Source: Phenylobacterium kunshanense (lineage in GTDB: Bacteria; Pseudomonadota; Alphaproteobacteria; Caulobacterales; Caulobacteraceae). Taken from it: a stretch of 64,000 bases of DNA. Under the pieces are notes generated by a model. That model was not told the origin of the DNA. It was given only the letters and a program-made list of their open reading frames with translations, and searched no databases. Below, one piece after another: positions 34,552 through 43,555 of the stretch; the stretch's first letter is position 1; each line of letters begins with the position of its first letter. The DNA lies in assembly GCF_003254525.1 (NCBI RefSeq), contig NZ_QFYS01000011.1:57752-121751 (forward strand), given 5' to 3'. The position numbers and the translations under genes are program-made.

Positions 34552-34750
34552 CCGGCGGCTCCACGAACACGACGTCGGAGCCGAGCAGCAGGCCGGCCGG
34601 CTTGCGCATCGCGAAGATGTGCAGGTTCCAGCTCTTGATCCGGTCGACGGCGGCTTCGAGCGGCTCGCCGGGGAGGGCCCGCAGGGCGAGCTCCTCCACG
34701 GTCTCGTCCGGACCCGGCGTCACGAAGCGGCGTTGCCGGGTCAGGGGCAT
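34544..34750 (-). CDS. Unrecognised 68-residue protein in the thiolase operon
   Basis: ATG 34750 overlaps the thiolase stop (ATGA), so it is almost certainly translated with it. The sequence begins M-P-L-T-R-Q-R-R-F-V, has a charged helix (E-T-V-E-E-L-A-L-R-A-L-P-G-E-P-L-E-A-A-V) and a basic/hydrophobic end (A-G-L-L-L-G-S-D-V-V-F-V-E-P-P). No family is recognised. Position suggests a helper of the thiolase or the amidohydrolase, a guess. Confidence 0.6.
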   Translation of the reverse strand: MPLTRQRRFVTPGPDETVEELALRALPGEPLEAAVDRIKSWNLHIFAMRKPAGLLLGSDVVFVEPPVG

Positions 34751-36003
34751 CAGATGCGCTCGATGATGATGGCCGGGGCCATGCCGCCGGCGGCGCACAT
34801 GGTGACGAGGCCACGCTTCAGGTCGCGGCGCTCGAGTTCGTCGAGCACGGTGCCGATCAGGATCGAGCCGGTGGCGCCGATCGGGTGGCCAAGGGCCATG
34901 GCGCCGCCGTTCACATTGACCTTCTCACGATCGAGGTTCAGGTCGCGGATGAACTTCTCGGCCACGACCGCGAAGGCCTCGTTGATTTCCCACAGGTCGA
35001 TGTCGTCCGGGGTCAGGCCGGCCTTCTTCAGCACCTTCTTGGCCGCCGGGACGGGCGCGTTCAGCATCAGGGTCGGGCTGTCGCCGACATTGGCCATGGC
35101 GACGACCCGGGCGCGGGCCTTCAGGCCGTTCTTCTTGGCGTAGTCCGGCGAGGCCAGCAGCACGGCGCCCGAGCCGTCCACGACGCCCGAGGAGTTCCCG
35201 GCGTGGTGGAAGTGGCGGATCTTCAGGTCCGGATAGACCTGGTTGATCAGGCCCGCGAAGGTGGTGCCGTTCTCGTCCAGCGGCACGTTGGCCATGGCCT
35301 CGAAGGACGGCTTGAGCGACGCCAGGCCCTCAAGGGTGGTCTGGGGCCGCGGGAATTCCTCGTGGTCGAGGGCCAGGCCGCTGCCGTCCTGCTTGTAGAC
35401 CGGCACCAGCGAGCGGTTGAACCGGCCTTCCTTGATCGCCTTGTCCGCGCGCTGCTGGCTGACGTAGGCCAGCTCGTCCAGTGCCTCGCGGGTGATGCCT
35501 TCCATCGTGGCGATGGCGTCGGCGCAGATGCCCTGGTGCGACTGCGGGTGCAGCTTGCGCAGATGGGTGTTGCCCGCATCCATCAGCGGCGGGCCTTCCT
35601 TGGGGTCGCGCTGCGCGGCGGTCGCCGCGGTGTACGACATCATCTCGCAGCCGCCAGCGATGACCAGGTCTTCCATGCCCGCCATGATCTGGGCGGAGGC
35701 CATGTTCACCGAGGTGATGCCCGAGCCGCAGAAGCGGTCGAGGGTGACGCCGCTGGCGCGGACGTCGAAGCCGGCGTCCAGCGCGGCCATGCGGCCCATG
35801 TCGCTGCCCTGCTTGCCGCGCTGGGAGGAGGTGCCCCAGATCACGTCGTCGACTTCGGCCGTGTTCAGGTTGTTGCGCTCGGCCAGGGCCTTCAGGACCG
35901 TGGCGGCGAGGTGCTGGGGATGCTGGTCGGCCAGCGCTCCCTTGCCGACCTTGCCGATGCCGCGCGGCGTGCGGCAGGCGTCGATGATGAGAGCTTCGGG
36001 CAT
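34750..36003 (-). CDS. Thiolase family acetyl-CoA acyltransferase
   Basis: 417 residues. Thiolase motifs are intact: nucleophilic Cys92 in D-R-F-C-G-S-G, the N-E-A-F-A-V motif near residue 346, G-H-P-I-G-A-T-G with the catalytic His near 378, and C-A-A-G-G-M-A-P-A with the second Cys near the end. It either cleaves 3-ketoacyl-CoA in beta-oxidation or condenses acetyl-CoA; the sequence looks like degradative FadA/AtoB-type enzymes. It starts an operon whose next three genes overlap by a few bases each. It is divergent from the secreted hydrolase gene (160-bp gap). Confidence 0.9.
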   Translation of the reverse strand: MPEALIIDACRTPRGIGKVGKGALADQHPQHLAATVLKALAERNNLNTAEVDDVIWGTSSQRGKQGSDMGRMAALDAGFDVRASGVTLDRFCGSGITSVNMASAQIMAGMEDLVIAGGCEMMSYTAATAAQRDPKEGPPLMDAGNTHLRKLHPQSHQGICADAIATMEGITREALDELAYVSQQRADKAIKEGRFNRSLVPVYKQDGSGLALDHEEFPRPQTTLEGLASLKPSFEAMANVPLDENGTTFAGLINQVYPDLKIRHFHHAGNSSGVVDGSGAVLLASPDYAKKNGLKARARVVAMANVGDSPTLMLNAPVPAAKKVLKKAGLTPDDIDLWEINEAFAVVAEKFIRDLNLDREKVNVNGGAMALGHPIGATGSILIGTVLDELERRDLKRGLVTMCAAGGMAPAIIIERI

Positions 36004-36163
36004 GATCTTTCCTCGCGAGCCGGTCTGGGCCTTGTGGCGGGAAGATTCCGTCCCCGACCTAAGGTCAGTCTAGTCCCTAGTTGCCGCCCACCCGGACGAC
36101 TGGCGAATCTTCGAAATCAGGGTATGGTCATTCCGGGCCTGGAGAAGCCCTGGGGAGGATGCG

Positions 36164-37210
36164 ATGAGAATCAGGCTGATGGTCCTGGGCGCGCTTTCGG
36201 CGGCGCTGGCGCGCGAAGCTGCGGCCAGAGACGTCGGCGGCGTGGCCTGCACGACTCCGCAACCTGTGCGGTGTGAGGGAGAGGCCTGCGCCACCTCGAA
36301 CGCGCTGGCGGACCTGGGCAATGCGACGGATGCGAAGACCGGGCGGAAGTTCTGGCTCGACTATCCCTGCGACCTGAAGCCGGGGGAGAAGGTGACCTTC
36401 ATCCTCAACCTGCACGGCGCAGGCTCGGTCGGGAACTGGCAGCGCCACTACTTCCCGGCCTCGGACTATGTGCAGAAGCACCGGCTGGTCGTGGCGACGC
36501 CGACGGCGGCGACCTCGGTCGCCATGGCGCCCGGCGGGCCGGCCGTCCGCCGATGGGACGGCGCCGCGGACGACGCGCACCTTCAGAACATCACCGACTT
36601 TGTGTTCGACAGCTTCGGCCGGAGCAACATCCGCTCCATGTGGCTGGCCGGGCACAGCCAGGGCGGCTTCACCTCCAGCCGGATCATCTGCAGCGACTAT
36701 TTCAAGGGCAAGGTCGACGGCTGGCTCAGCCTGTCGGGCGGTCGGATCGGCCAGGCGCCGTTCGTGGCCCAGTTCGGCCCGCCGAAGGCCGACGGCTCGC
36801 CGCCCGATCCGCGGCCTCGCGGCGCGATGCCGACGGGCTCCGCGCCGACCTGCGACTTCAGCCACATCTTCGCGATCGGCCAGTACGAGATCGAGAACCT
36901 GCCGGAGACCTCGCCCTGGGCCGAGAAGTACGGCTGTGGCGCGCGCATCCGCGAAAAGGACATCGTCGACGACAAGCCCGGCCATGTCTGGGACTTCGCG
37001 AGGGCCGGCTACAAGGTCTGGGGGACGAAGGCCCGACCGGGGACGGCCGAGGCCTGGACCTATCCGAAATGCCGCGACGGCCGCGTTGTCGCCGACGTCA
37101 TGCGCCTGGACAAGGGTCACACCGAAGGGCTCGAGCCGAAAGTCACAGAGGCCCTGGTGCGGATGATCGTGGCCGCGCCTGGCGGCAAGGCGCAGGCCGG
37201 CGGGACCTAG
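36164..37210 (+). CDS. Secreted alpha/beta hydrolase (feruloyl-/PHB-depolymerase-like)
   Basis: 348 residues. Signal peptide about 1-22 (ending A-A-A-R-D). The nucleophile elbow G-H-S-Q-G-G (about 164-169) is intact, with an oxyanion-type N-L-H-G-A-G earlier (about 83-88). Six or more cysteines, including paired C-T-T-P-Q-P-V-R-C, suggest disulfides in the periplasm or outside. Family neighbours act on ester-linked polymers such as PHB or feruloyl-sugars; substrate is unproven. Its TAG is shared on CTAG with the converging NTF2-like gene. Confidence 0.78.
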   Translation: MRIRLMVLGALSAALAREAAARDVGGVACTTPQPVRCEGEACATSNALADLGNATDAKTGRKFWLDYPCDLKPGEKVTFILNLHGAGSVGNWQRHYFPASDYVQKHRLVVATPTAATSVAMAPGGPAVRRWDGAADDAHLQNITDFVFDSFGRSNIRSMWLAGHSQGGFTSSRIICSDYFKGKVDGWLSLSGGRIGQAPFVAQFGPPKADGSPPDPRPRGAMPTGSAPTCDFSHIFAIGQYEIENLPETSPWAEKYGCGARIREKDIVDDKPGHVWDFARAGYKVWGTKARPGTAEAWTYPKCRDGRVVADVMRLDKGHTEGLEPKVTEALVRMIVAAPGGKAQAGGT

Positions 37211-37662
37211 GACGCGGGCAGGGCGAGCGAAGCTTGGCCGAAGGCGTATCGCCAGCCTTCGGCCGTGCGGACATAGGTGTCGCTGAACCACAGGGTCCGA
37301 TCGACCGCCTGGCCGCCGCGCACGTACTTCAGCCGCAGCTTGGCGGTGACGATGGCGGTGTCGGCGCCGAACAGGCGGACGGTCTGGGAGCCGGGTTCCT
37401 CGTCCTGGATCTCGTACTGGACGCGGCCCGAACGGGCCTCCGCGAGCAGGTCGTCGCGGGTGACGACGGCGCCCGAGCCGACCACGAGGATCATCTCAGG
37501 GTGGAGGATGCGGGCCATGGCCTCGGCGTCGTTCGCCTTCACCGCGGCCTGGTACCGGGTGTCGAGGGTCGCAACGGCGGCGCGGTCGGCGGCCGGATCG
37601 GCGGCCTGCGCGGAGGTGGCCAGCAGCGCGAGCGCAGCGACAGCGGCGACTGAACGGATCAT
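37207..37662 (-). CDS. Exported NTF2-like (SnoaL/DUF4440) protein
   Basis: 151 residues. Signal peptide about 1-20 (ending A-Q-A-A-D). The mature domain has the NTF2-like layout: helix 1 with L-D-T-R-Y-Q-A-A-V-K-A-N-D-A-E-A-M, H-P-E-M-I-L-V, and C-terminal strands R-T-L-W-F-S-D-T-Y-V-R-T-A-E-G-W-R. The family binds small hydrophobic molecules and seldom has a clear enzymatic role. It converges with the secreted hydrolase, sharing a CTAG stop. An inverted repeat GATAGC-cga-GCTATC lies at 37691-37705 upstream. Confidence 0.8.
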   Translation of the reverse strand: MIRSVAAVAALALLATSAQAADPAADRAAVATLDTRYQAAVKANDAEAMARILHPEMILVVGSGAVVTRDDLLAEARSGRVQYEIQDEEPGSQTVRLFGADTAIVTAKLRLKYVRGGQAVDRTLWFSDTYVRTAEGWRYAFGQASLALPAS

Positions 37663-37690
37663 GTGGCGGTCTCCAGTTTCGGAGAGCGCC

Positions 37691-37705
37691 GATAGCCGAG
37701 CTATC
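37691..37705. promoter_or_regulatory. 6-bp inverted repeat upstream of two divergent genes
   Basis: GATAGC (37691-37696) and GCTATC (37700-37705) flank three bases. It lies in the 180-bp region between the NTF2-like gene and the lipoprotein gene. Possible operator; no factor is identified. Confidence 0.25.
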
Positions 37706-37842
37706 CGTTTTCGGCTGGCGGCAATCGGACATCATAGGCGGGGGCCGTTCGAAATATTGGTGTAACGTGAAGTGGCGAGGATTGCGGCACAGGGCCTGCC
37801 GCAAGAGCGGGCGTTCTACGAATCCCTGGGGGGACCCGCGTC

Positions 37843-39852
37843 ATGACCATCACCCGCTACGGCATCCTGGCCCTGCTGGCTTCGACCGCGCTGGTCTCCG
37901 GCTGCGCCAGCGACAGCACAGCGCCGAACGCTCTCGCGCAAGGCTCGCCCGTATCGGCCGTCGCGGGCGCACAGAGCGTGGACAACTTCATGCTCGTGGA
38001 CGCCGGGATGGAGGCGCACGAGCTGTACCGAAAGGCGCATGCCTCCGCGGTCGTGCTGGTCGTCCAGGCCAATGGAGACGCGGTGCTGCGCGGCCAGGCC
38101 GGCGCGGTGAACGCCCTGGCGTCCAGCTACGGCGCGAAGGGCGTCGAGGTCCTGATGCTGAACTCCACGGGCAAGGACACGCGCGAGGCCATCATCGCGG
38201 AGGCCGAGAAGGCGGGCTATCGCGCGCCGGTCCTGATGGATTCGTACCAGCTCGTCGGCGAGAGCCTGGGCGTCACGCGCTCCGGCGAGGCCATCGTGGT
38301 CAATCCGAAGACCTGGACCATCGCCTGGCGCGGGCCGGTGGGCGGCGCGGCCGCCGCGCTGGACGCCCTGCTGGCCGGCCAGGCCGCGCCGGCCTCCGTC
38401 GCCGTGGCTCAGGGGACGCCGATCGCGTTCCCGTCAAAGGCCCAGGCTCACAAGATCTCCTACGCCAAGGACGTGGCTCCGATCCTCGAGGCGAAGTGCG
38501 TCGCCTGTCACCAGGACGGCGGCATCGGCCCGTTCGCCATGTCGAGCTACGAGATGGTGAAAGGCTTCTCGCCGATGATCCGCGAGGTGATCCGCACCGA
38601 CCGGATGCCGCCCTATAACGCCGACCCCCGCGTCGGCCGCTTCAAGGACGACAAGAACCTCTCGGCCGCCGAGATCAAGACGCTGGTCCACTGGATGGAA
38701 GCCGGCGCGCCGCGCGGCGAGGGCGCCGATCCGCTGGCCATCGCCCGGCATGTTGCGCCCGACTGGCCGCTGGGCAAGCCGGACCTGGTCCTCAACATCC
38801 CAGCCTATACGGTGCCGGCGTCGGGCGTCGTCGACTACCAGCGGCCGGCGATCGCGAACCCGCTGACCGAGGGCAAGTGGATCAAGGCGACGACCGTGAA
38901 GCCGGGCGACCGCCAGTCGGTCCACCACGTCCTGACAGGCTGGATGGCCGAGATGCCGGCCAATGGCCAGTCGTCGGAGACGCGCTGGCGCGGCTCGGTC
39001 GGCGGCTACGCCGTCGGCTCGGAATCCACGGTGTTCGACAAGACCGTCGGCACGTTCCTGCCGGCCGGCGGCGCCATCGGCTTCCAGATGCACTACACGC
39101 CGTATGGCAAGGAGGCGACGGACAACTCCCAGATCGGCGTCTACTTCCACGACACGCAGCCGGAACTGGTCATGCGCAGCGTGGTGGTCATCGACACCTC
39201 GATCTCGATCCCGCCGAACACCGCGCGTCACACGGAAACGGCCTACGTCGAATTCCCGAACGACGCGCTGCTGTACGCCGCGTTCCCGCACGCCCACTAC
39301 CGCGCCTATTCCAGCGACCTTTGGATCCAGTACCCCGACGGCAGGAAGAAGCTCCTGCTGACCCTGCCGCGGTACGACTTCAACTGGCAGCGGTCGTACG
39401 ACTTCGCCGAGCCGGTGAAGATCCCGGCCGGGTCGCGGATCATCGCCAACTACGTCTACGACAACTCGAGGCAGAATCCGGCCAACCCCGACCCGACCAT
39501 CAAGGTCACCTGGGGCGAGCAGAGCCATGAGGAGATGCTGTTCACGAACCTGCAGTTCCGCTGGGTGGACGAGACCTCGGCCAAGCAGGTGAACTCCGAC
39601 GCCCGCCTCGCGCCGACCCGCCTGATGGGCATGATGGACGACAACCTCGACGGGCGGCTGCAGAAGGCCGAGCTGAAAGGCAACATGGGCAATATGATCA
39701 GCCCGTTCTTCGCGCGCATCGACGCCGACAGCGACGGCTCGATCGACAAGGCAGAACTGGCGAAGGCCCAGGCGCTGCTGCCGGGCCGCCGCCGGGGCGC
39801 GGAAGCCGCCAACGCGCCCACCCAGCCGAAAGGCACGTCCGGCGGCCGCTGA
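37843..39852 (+). CDS. Multidomain lipoprotein: redoxin, cytochrome c, PHM-like copper monooxygenase and EF hands
   Basis: 669 residues. A lipobox L-V-S-G-C gives lipidated Cys21. Residues about 40-190 form a thioredoxin-like redoxin domain without an obvious C-x-x-C. A haem motif C-V-A-C-H (Cys219, Cys222, His223) follows. Residues about 290-580 match the peptidylglycine/dopamine-type copper monooxygenase layout: His361, His362 and His417 as the CuH site and His483, His485 and Met565 as the CuM site, the same order and similar spacing as in PHM. Two EF hands end the protein (D-D-N-L-D-G-R-L at 599 and D-A-D-S-D-G-S-I at 627). It probably sits on the outer or inner membrane facing the periplasm. 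Function is unknown; it may oxidise C-H bonds, with the haem domain as electron relay. Confidence 0.85.
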   Translation: MTITRYGILALLASTALVSGCASDSTAPNALAQGSPVSAVAGAQSVDNFMLVDAGMEAHELYRKAHASAVVLVVQANGDAVLRGQAGAVNALASSYGAKGVEVLMLNSTGKDTREAIIAEAEKAGYRAPVLMDSYQLVGESLGVTRSGEAIVVNPKTWTIAWRGPVGGAAAALDALLAGQAAPASVAVAQGTPIAFPSKAQAHKISYAKDVAPILEAKCVACHQDGGIGPFAMSSYEMVKGFSPMIREVIRTDRMPPYNADPRVGRFKDDKNLSAAEIKTLVHWMEAGAPRGEGADPLAIARHVAPDWPLGKPDLVLNIPAYTVPASGVVDYQRPAIANPLTEGKWIKATTVKPGDRQSVHHVLTGWMAEMPANGQSSETRWRGSVGGYAVGSESTVFDKTVGTFLPAGGAIGFQMHYTPYGKEATDNSQIGVYFHDTQPELVMRSVVVIDTSISIPPNTARHTETAYVEFPNDALLYAAFPHAHYRAYSSDLWIQYPDGRKKLLLTLPRYDFNWQRSYDFAEPVKIPAGSRIIANYVYDNSRQNPANPDPTIKVTWGEQSHEEMLFTNLQFRWVDETSAKQVNSDARLAPTRLMGMMDDNLDGRLQKAELKGNMGNMISPFFARIDADSDGSIDKAELAKAQALLPGRRRGAEAANAPTQPKGTSGGR

Positions 39853-39897
39853 GGCTGGAAGAGCCGGGGCGCGGCGGTCGCCGCCCCCGGTCACGAC

Positions 39898-42057
39898 CTA
39901 TTGCGCGGCCTGTTCCTGGGCGTAGCCGAGCTGTTCGTTCAGTCGGTCCAGGACCTCGATCGCCGCTTCCGGGATCACCGTGCCGGGCGGGAAGATCGCC
40001 GCCACGCCCATGTCCTCCAGGGCCTTGAAATCCTCGGGCGGGATCACGCCGCCGACGAAGACCAGGATGTCGGGCCGGCCCAACTTCTTCAGCTCGGCCT
40101 GGAGTTCGGGCACCAGCGTGAGGTGGCCCGCGGCGAGCGAGCTGGCGCCGACAGCGTGGACGCCCGCCTGCACGGCCTCGGCCGCGGCCTCGGCCGGGGT
40201 TTGGAAGAGGTCGCCGATCTCCACGTCGAAGCCGAGGTCGGCGAAGCCCGAGGCGATCACCTTCTGGCCGCGGTCGTGGCCGTCCTGGCCCATCTTGGCG
40301 ACCATGATCCGGGGCTTCTTGCCGTCGGCCTGGACGAACGCTTCGGTCATCGCCCTGGCGCGCTCGGCGAGCGGCGTGCTGCCGGACTCGCGGAGATAGA
40401 CGCCCTTCACCGCGTCGGCCTTGGCCTTGTGGCGGCCGAAGACCTTCTCCAGCGCGAACGAAATCTCGCCGACGGTGGCCTTGGCCCGGGCGGCCTGCAC
40501 CGCCAGCTCCAGCAGGTTGGCGTTCCCCGCTGCGCCGGCCGTGAGGGCGTCGAGCGCCGCAGCCACGGCCTCGGGGTCGCGCTCGGCCTTCAGGCGGTTG
40601 AGCTTGGCGATCTGGGCGTTGCGGACGGCCGTATTGTCGACCTTCAGCACCGGGATATCGTCCTCGACGTCCGGCTTGTAGCGGTTCACGCCGACCACGA
40701 CCTGCTGGCCGGAATCGATCCGGGCCTGGATGCGCGCGGACGCCTCCTCGATGCGGCGCTTGGGCAGGCCGTCCTCGATGGCCTTGGCCATGCCGCCCAG
40801 GGCCTCCACCTCGGCGATGTGGGCGAGGGCCCGTTCGGCGAGGTCGGCCGTCAGACGCTCGACGTAGAAGCTGCCGCCCCAGGGGTCGACGACCCGCGGC
40901 TGGCCGCTCTCCAGCTGCAGGAAGAGCTGGGTGTTGCGGGCGATCCGGGCCGAGAAGTCGGTCGGCAGGGCCAGGGCCTCGTCCAGCGAGTTGGTGTGCA
41001 AGCTCTGGGTCTGGCCGCCCGCGGCGCCCATGGCCTCGATGGCGGTGCGAGGCACGTTGTTGAATACGTCCTGCGCCGCGAGGCTCCAGCCCGAGGTCTG
41101 GGTGTGGGCGCGCAGGGCCAGCGAGCGCGCGTCCTTCGGGTCGAACTCCTGCTTCATGAGCTTGGCCCAGAGCAGGCGGCTGGCGCGCTGCTTGGCGACC
41201 TCCATGAACATGTTCATACCGGCGCACCAGAAGAACGACAGGCGCGGGGCGAACTGGTCCACCGTCATGCCGGCGGCGACGCCCGCGCGGACGTATTCGA
41301 TGCCGTCGGCCAGGGTGTAGGCGAGCTCCAGGTCCAGCGTCGCCCCGGCTTCCTGCATGTGGTAGCCGCTGATCGAGATCGAGTTGAACCGCGGCATTTC
41401 CTTCGACGTGTAGGCGAAGATGTCCGCGATGATCCGCATCGAGGGGCCGGGCGGATAGATGTAGGTGTTCCGGGTCAGGAACTCCTTCAGGATGTCGTTC
41501 TGGATCGTGCCCGACAGCTTCTCGTGCGGTACGCCCTGCTCCTCGGCCGCGACGATGTAGAGCGCCAGGATCGGCAGCACCGCGCCGTTCATGGTCATCG
41601 ACACGCTCATCTTGTCGAGCGGGATGCCGTCGAACAGCGTCCGCATGTCGAGGATGGAGTCGATGGCGACGCCCGCCATGCCGACGTCGCCGGGCACGCG
41701 CGGATGGTCGGAATCGTAGCCGCGGTGGGTGGCCAGGTCGAAGGCGATGGACAGGCCCATCTGACCCGCCGCCAGGTTGCGGCGGTAGAAGGCGTTGGAG
41801 TCCTCGGCCGTGGAGAAGCCCGCGTACTGGCGGATCGTCCACGGGTTGGTCGCGTACATCGTCGGGTACGGACCGCGGACGAACGGTGCGAGCCCGGGAT
41901 AGCCGCCAAGGGCGGCGATGCCCGCAGCGTCTTCGGCCGCGTAGGAGGGCTGGACGGCGAGGCCTTCGGGCGTCGTCCATGCCGCGCCGGTGGCCGGCTG
42001 GGTCGCGGCGGTCGGGCCATCGAAGGGCAGGGTGGCGAAGTCGGGGAAGGCGCTCAT
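39898..42057 (-). CDS. scpA: Methylmalonyl-CoA mutase, large (B12-binding) subunit
   Basis: 719 residues, the usual size. The N-terminal TIM barrel carries the substrate-binding [15 protein letters not shown] and the R-x-x-x-P-R-x type active-site stretches. The C-terminal cobalamin domain has D-G-H-D-R-G (about 600), the adenosylcobalamin lower-ligand motif, with G-S/G-G-V later. It converts (R)-methylmalonyl-CoA to succinyl-CoA, the end of propionate and odd/branched acyl degradation. Its ATG overlaps the stop of the small-subunit gene (ATGA). No meaB GTPase or epimerase gene is in the window. Confidence 0.94.
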   Translation of the reverse strand: MSAFPDFATLPFDGPTAATQPATGAAWTTPEGLAVQPSYAAEDAAGIAALGGYPGLAPFVRGPYPTMYATNPWTIRQYAGFSTAEDSNAFYRRNLAAGQMGLSIAFDLATHRGYDSDHPRVPGDVGMAGVAIDSILDMRTLFDGIPLDKMSVSMTMNGAVLPILALYIVAAEEQGVPHEKLSGTIQNDILKEFLTRNTYIYPPGPSMRIIADIFAYTSKEMPRFNSISISGYHMQEAGATLDLELAYTLADGIEYVRAGVAAGMTVDQFAPRLSFFWCAGMNMFMEVAKQRASRLLWAKLMKQEFDPKDARSLALRAHTQTSGWSLAAQDVFNNVPRTAIEAMGAAGGQTQSLHTNSLDEALALPTDFSARIARNTQLFLQLESGQPRVVDPWGGSFYVERLTADLAERALAHIAEVEALGGMAKAIEDGLPKRRIEEASARIQARIDSGQQVVVGVNRYKPDVEDDIPVLKVDNTAVRNAQIAKLNRLKAERDPEAVAAALDALTAGAAGNANLLELAVQAARAKATVGEISFALEKVFGRHKAKADAVKGVYLRESGSTPLAERARAMTEAFVQADGKKPRIMVAKMGQDGHDRGQKVIASGFADLGFDVEIGDLFQTPAEAAAEAVQAGVHAVGASSLAAGHLTLVPELQAELKKLGRPDILVFVGGVIPPEDFKALEDMGVAAIFPPGTVIPEAAIEVLDRLNEQLGYAQEQAAQ

Positions 42058-43448
42058 GCCGCGACCTCATGCTTTTCGGAAAGCCGCACAGGCTTGAGCG
42101 GCGGGCACTTGCCGTCCGGCCCTGGCAGGCGGGCGGCCGAGATATCGAGCACGGCAGGCGATCCCTCGCCGATGCTGACGGGCGCTTCGTCCGTCGGTGG
42201 GAAGGCGGTGACGCCGAGGATCTTCGGCTCACCGCGCGCGGCGACGGCGGCCTCGACCTCACGGGCGATCAGGCCCGAAGAGTGGGCCGCGGCGAGTCCG
42301 CCGGCGGCTTCGATGGCCTGGAGCTTGTCCCAGGCCGCGCGGGCGATCTGGTCGGTCAGGGCCTCGACGTAGCCCGAGCCCGCGGCGGGATCGGCGACCT
42401 TGCCGATCGCGGCCTCTTCCATGAGGACGAGCTGGGTATTGCGGCTCTGGCGACGACCGAAGGCGGTCGGCAGGCCGAGCGCGTCGGTGAAGGCGCCGAG
42501 GACCACCGCGTCCGCCCCGCCCACCGCCGCGCCGAAACCGGCGGCCGTCAGGCGGATCATGTTGGTCCAGGGATCCTTGGCGGTCAGCATCCGCCGCGAG
42601 GACCGGGCCTCGATGCGCGCCAGCGCCGGGGCGCCCGAAGCGGTCGCCACGCGGGCGAACACGGCCCGGGCGGCGCGCAGCTTGGCGATGGTGAGGAAGT
42701 AGTCCCCGTCGGCGGAGAGCCCGAGGGTGATCCGGGCGAAGGCCTCGTTCACCGGCAGGCCCGCGCGGACCAGCGCCTTGGCGTAGGCGATGGCTGCGGT
42801 GGCGGCGACCGCCACCTCGAGCGCCTCGCCGCCGCCGGCCTCGTGGGCGACGCGGCCCGAGGCCAGGAAGAGCTGGGCCTGGGGATAGGTCTGGGCGTGG
42901 CGAACGGCGACGGTCGCGGCGCTGACCAGGTGGCTTTCGATCGGGCCGGGGCTCTCGCCCGCCTCGGCGAAGGCGCTGAGCGGATCGAGATTGAAGTTCA
43001 GCTTCGCGCCCGGGGACGACTTGGCCACGGCGTGCAGCGCGTCGGCGGCCCTGGGGCCGAGGAAGCCGGCATCGAGGCCGACGGGCGCCAGCTCGACGAT
43101 CACGTCCTTCAGGGCGCGGGACAGCGCCTCGGGCGCGACCTGACCGGCCACGATGACCGATGCAGCGCCGCCTTCCAGATCGGCGAGCAGCTCGGCGTTC
43201 ACCCGCGCCGGGTCGGCATGCGCCGAAAGGACCCTGAGATCCCAGGGACGCTCGGCATCCACTGGACGCGCCGGAAACGCCGCGGGCGCTTCGCTGGCCG
43301 CATAGAGTGGCGCGATCGGCAGGCCTTCCGCGGTCGCCTTGGTCAGGCTGTCGAAGGGCTTGTCGCCGAGGGTCTTGGCGACGAGGGCGCGCCAGGCGTC
43401 CTCGCTGGCGGGCGGGATTCCAGTATCCAGAAGGCGTATGTCGGCCAT
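42054..43448 (-). CDS. mutA: Methylmalonyl-CoA mutase, small subunit
   Basis: 464 residues, beginning [11 protein letters not shown]. The sequence has the degenerate mutase barrel of the non-catalytic beta subunit; no cobalamin D-x-H-x-x-G motif is found, as expected for mutA. It forms a heterodimer with the large subunit, whose gene it overlaps by four bases. A 107-bp gap separates its start from the divergently reading fusion gene. Confidence 0.9.
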   Translation of the reverse strand: MADIRLLDTGIPPASEDAWRALVAKTLGDKPFDSLTKATAEGLPIAPLYAASEAPAAFPARPVDAERPWDLRVLSAHADPARVNAELLADLEGGAASVIVAGQVAPEALSRALKDVIVELAPVGLDAGFLGPRAADALHAVAKSSPGAKLNFNLDPLSAFAEAGESPGPIESHLVSAATVAVRHAQTYPQAQLFLASGRVAHEAGGGEALEVAVAATAAIAYAKALVRAGLPVNEAFARITLGLSADGDYFLTIAKLRAARAVFARVATASGAPALARIEARSSRRMLTAKDPWTNMIRLTAAGFGAAVGGADAVVLGAFTDALGLPTAFGRRQSRNTQLVLMEEAAIGKVADPAAGSGYVEALTDQIARAAWDKLQAIEAAGGLAAAHSSGLIAREVEAAVAARGEPKILGVTAFPPTDEAPVSIGEGSPAVLDISAARLPGPDGKCPPLKPVRLSEKHEVAA

Positions 43449-43555
43449 GGCGCGAATTGCCCCCCGGCCGCCGCGCCCGTCAAGTTCACCTAAGGGCGCC
43501 GCCCTGGCGCGCCGGCGGGGGTTCGGGCTAGTACGGGACCGGGAGGGACCGCGAC

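Noticed and set aside
39901..42372. 823-residue plus-strand frame over the methylmalonyl-CoA mutase genes
   Set aside because: Shadow of a clear enzyme gene.
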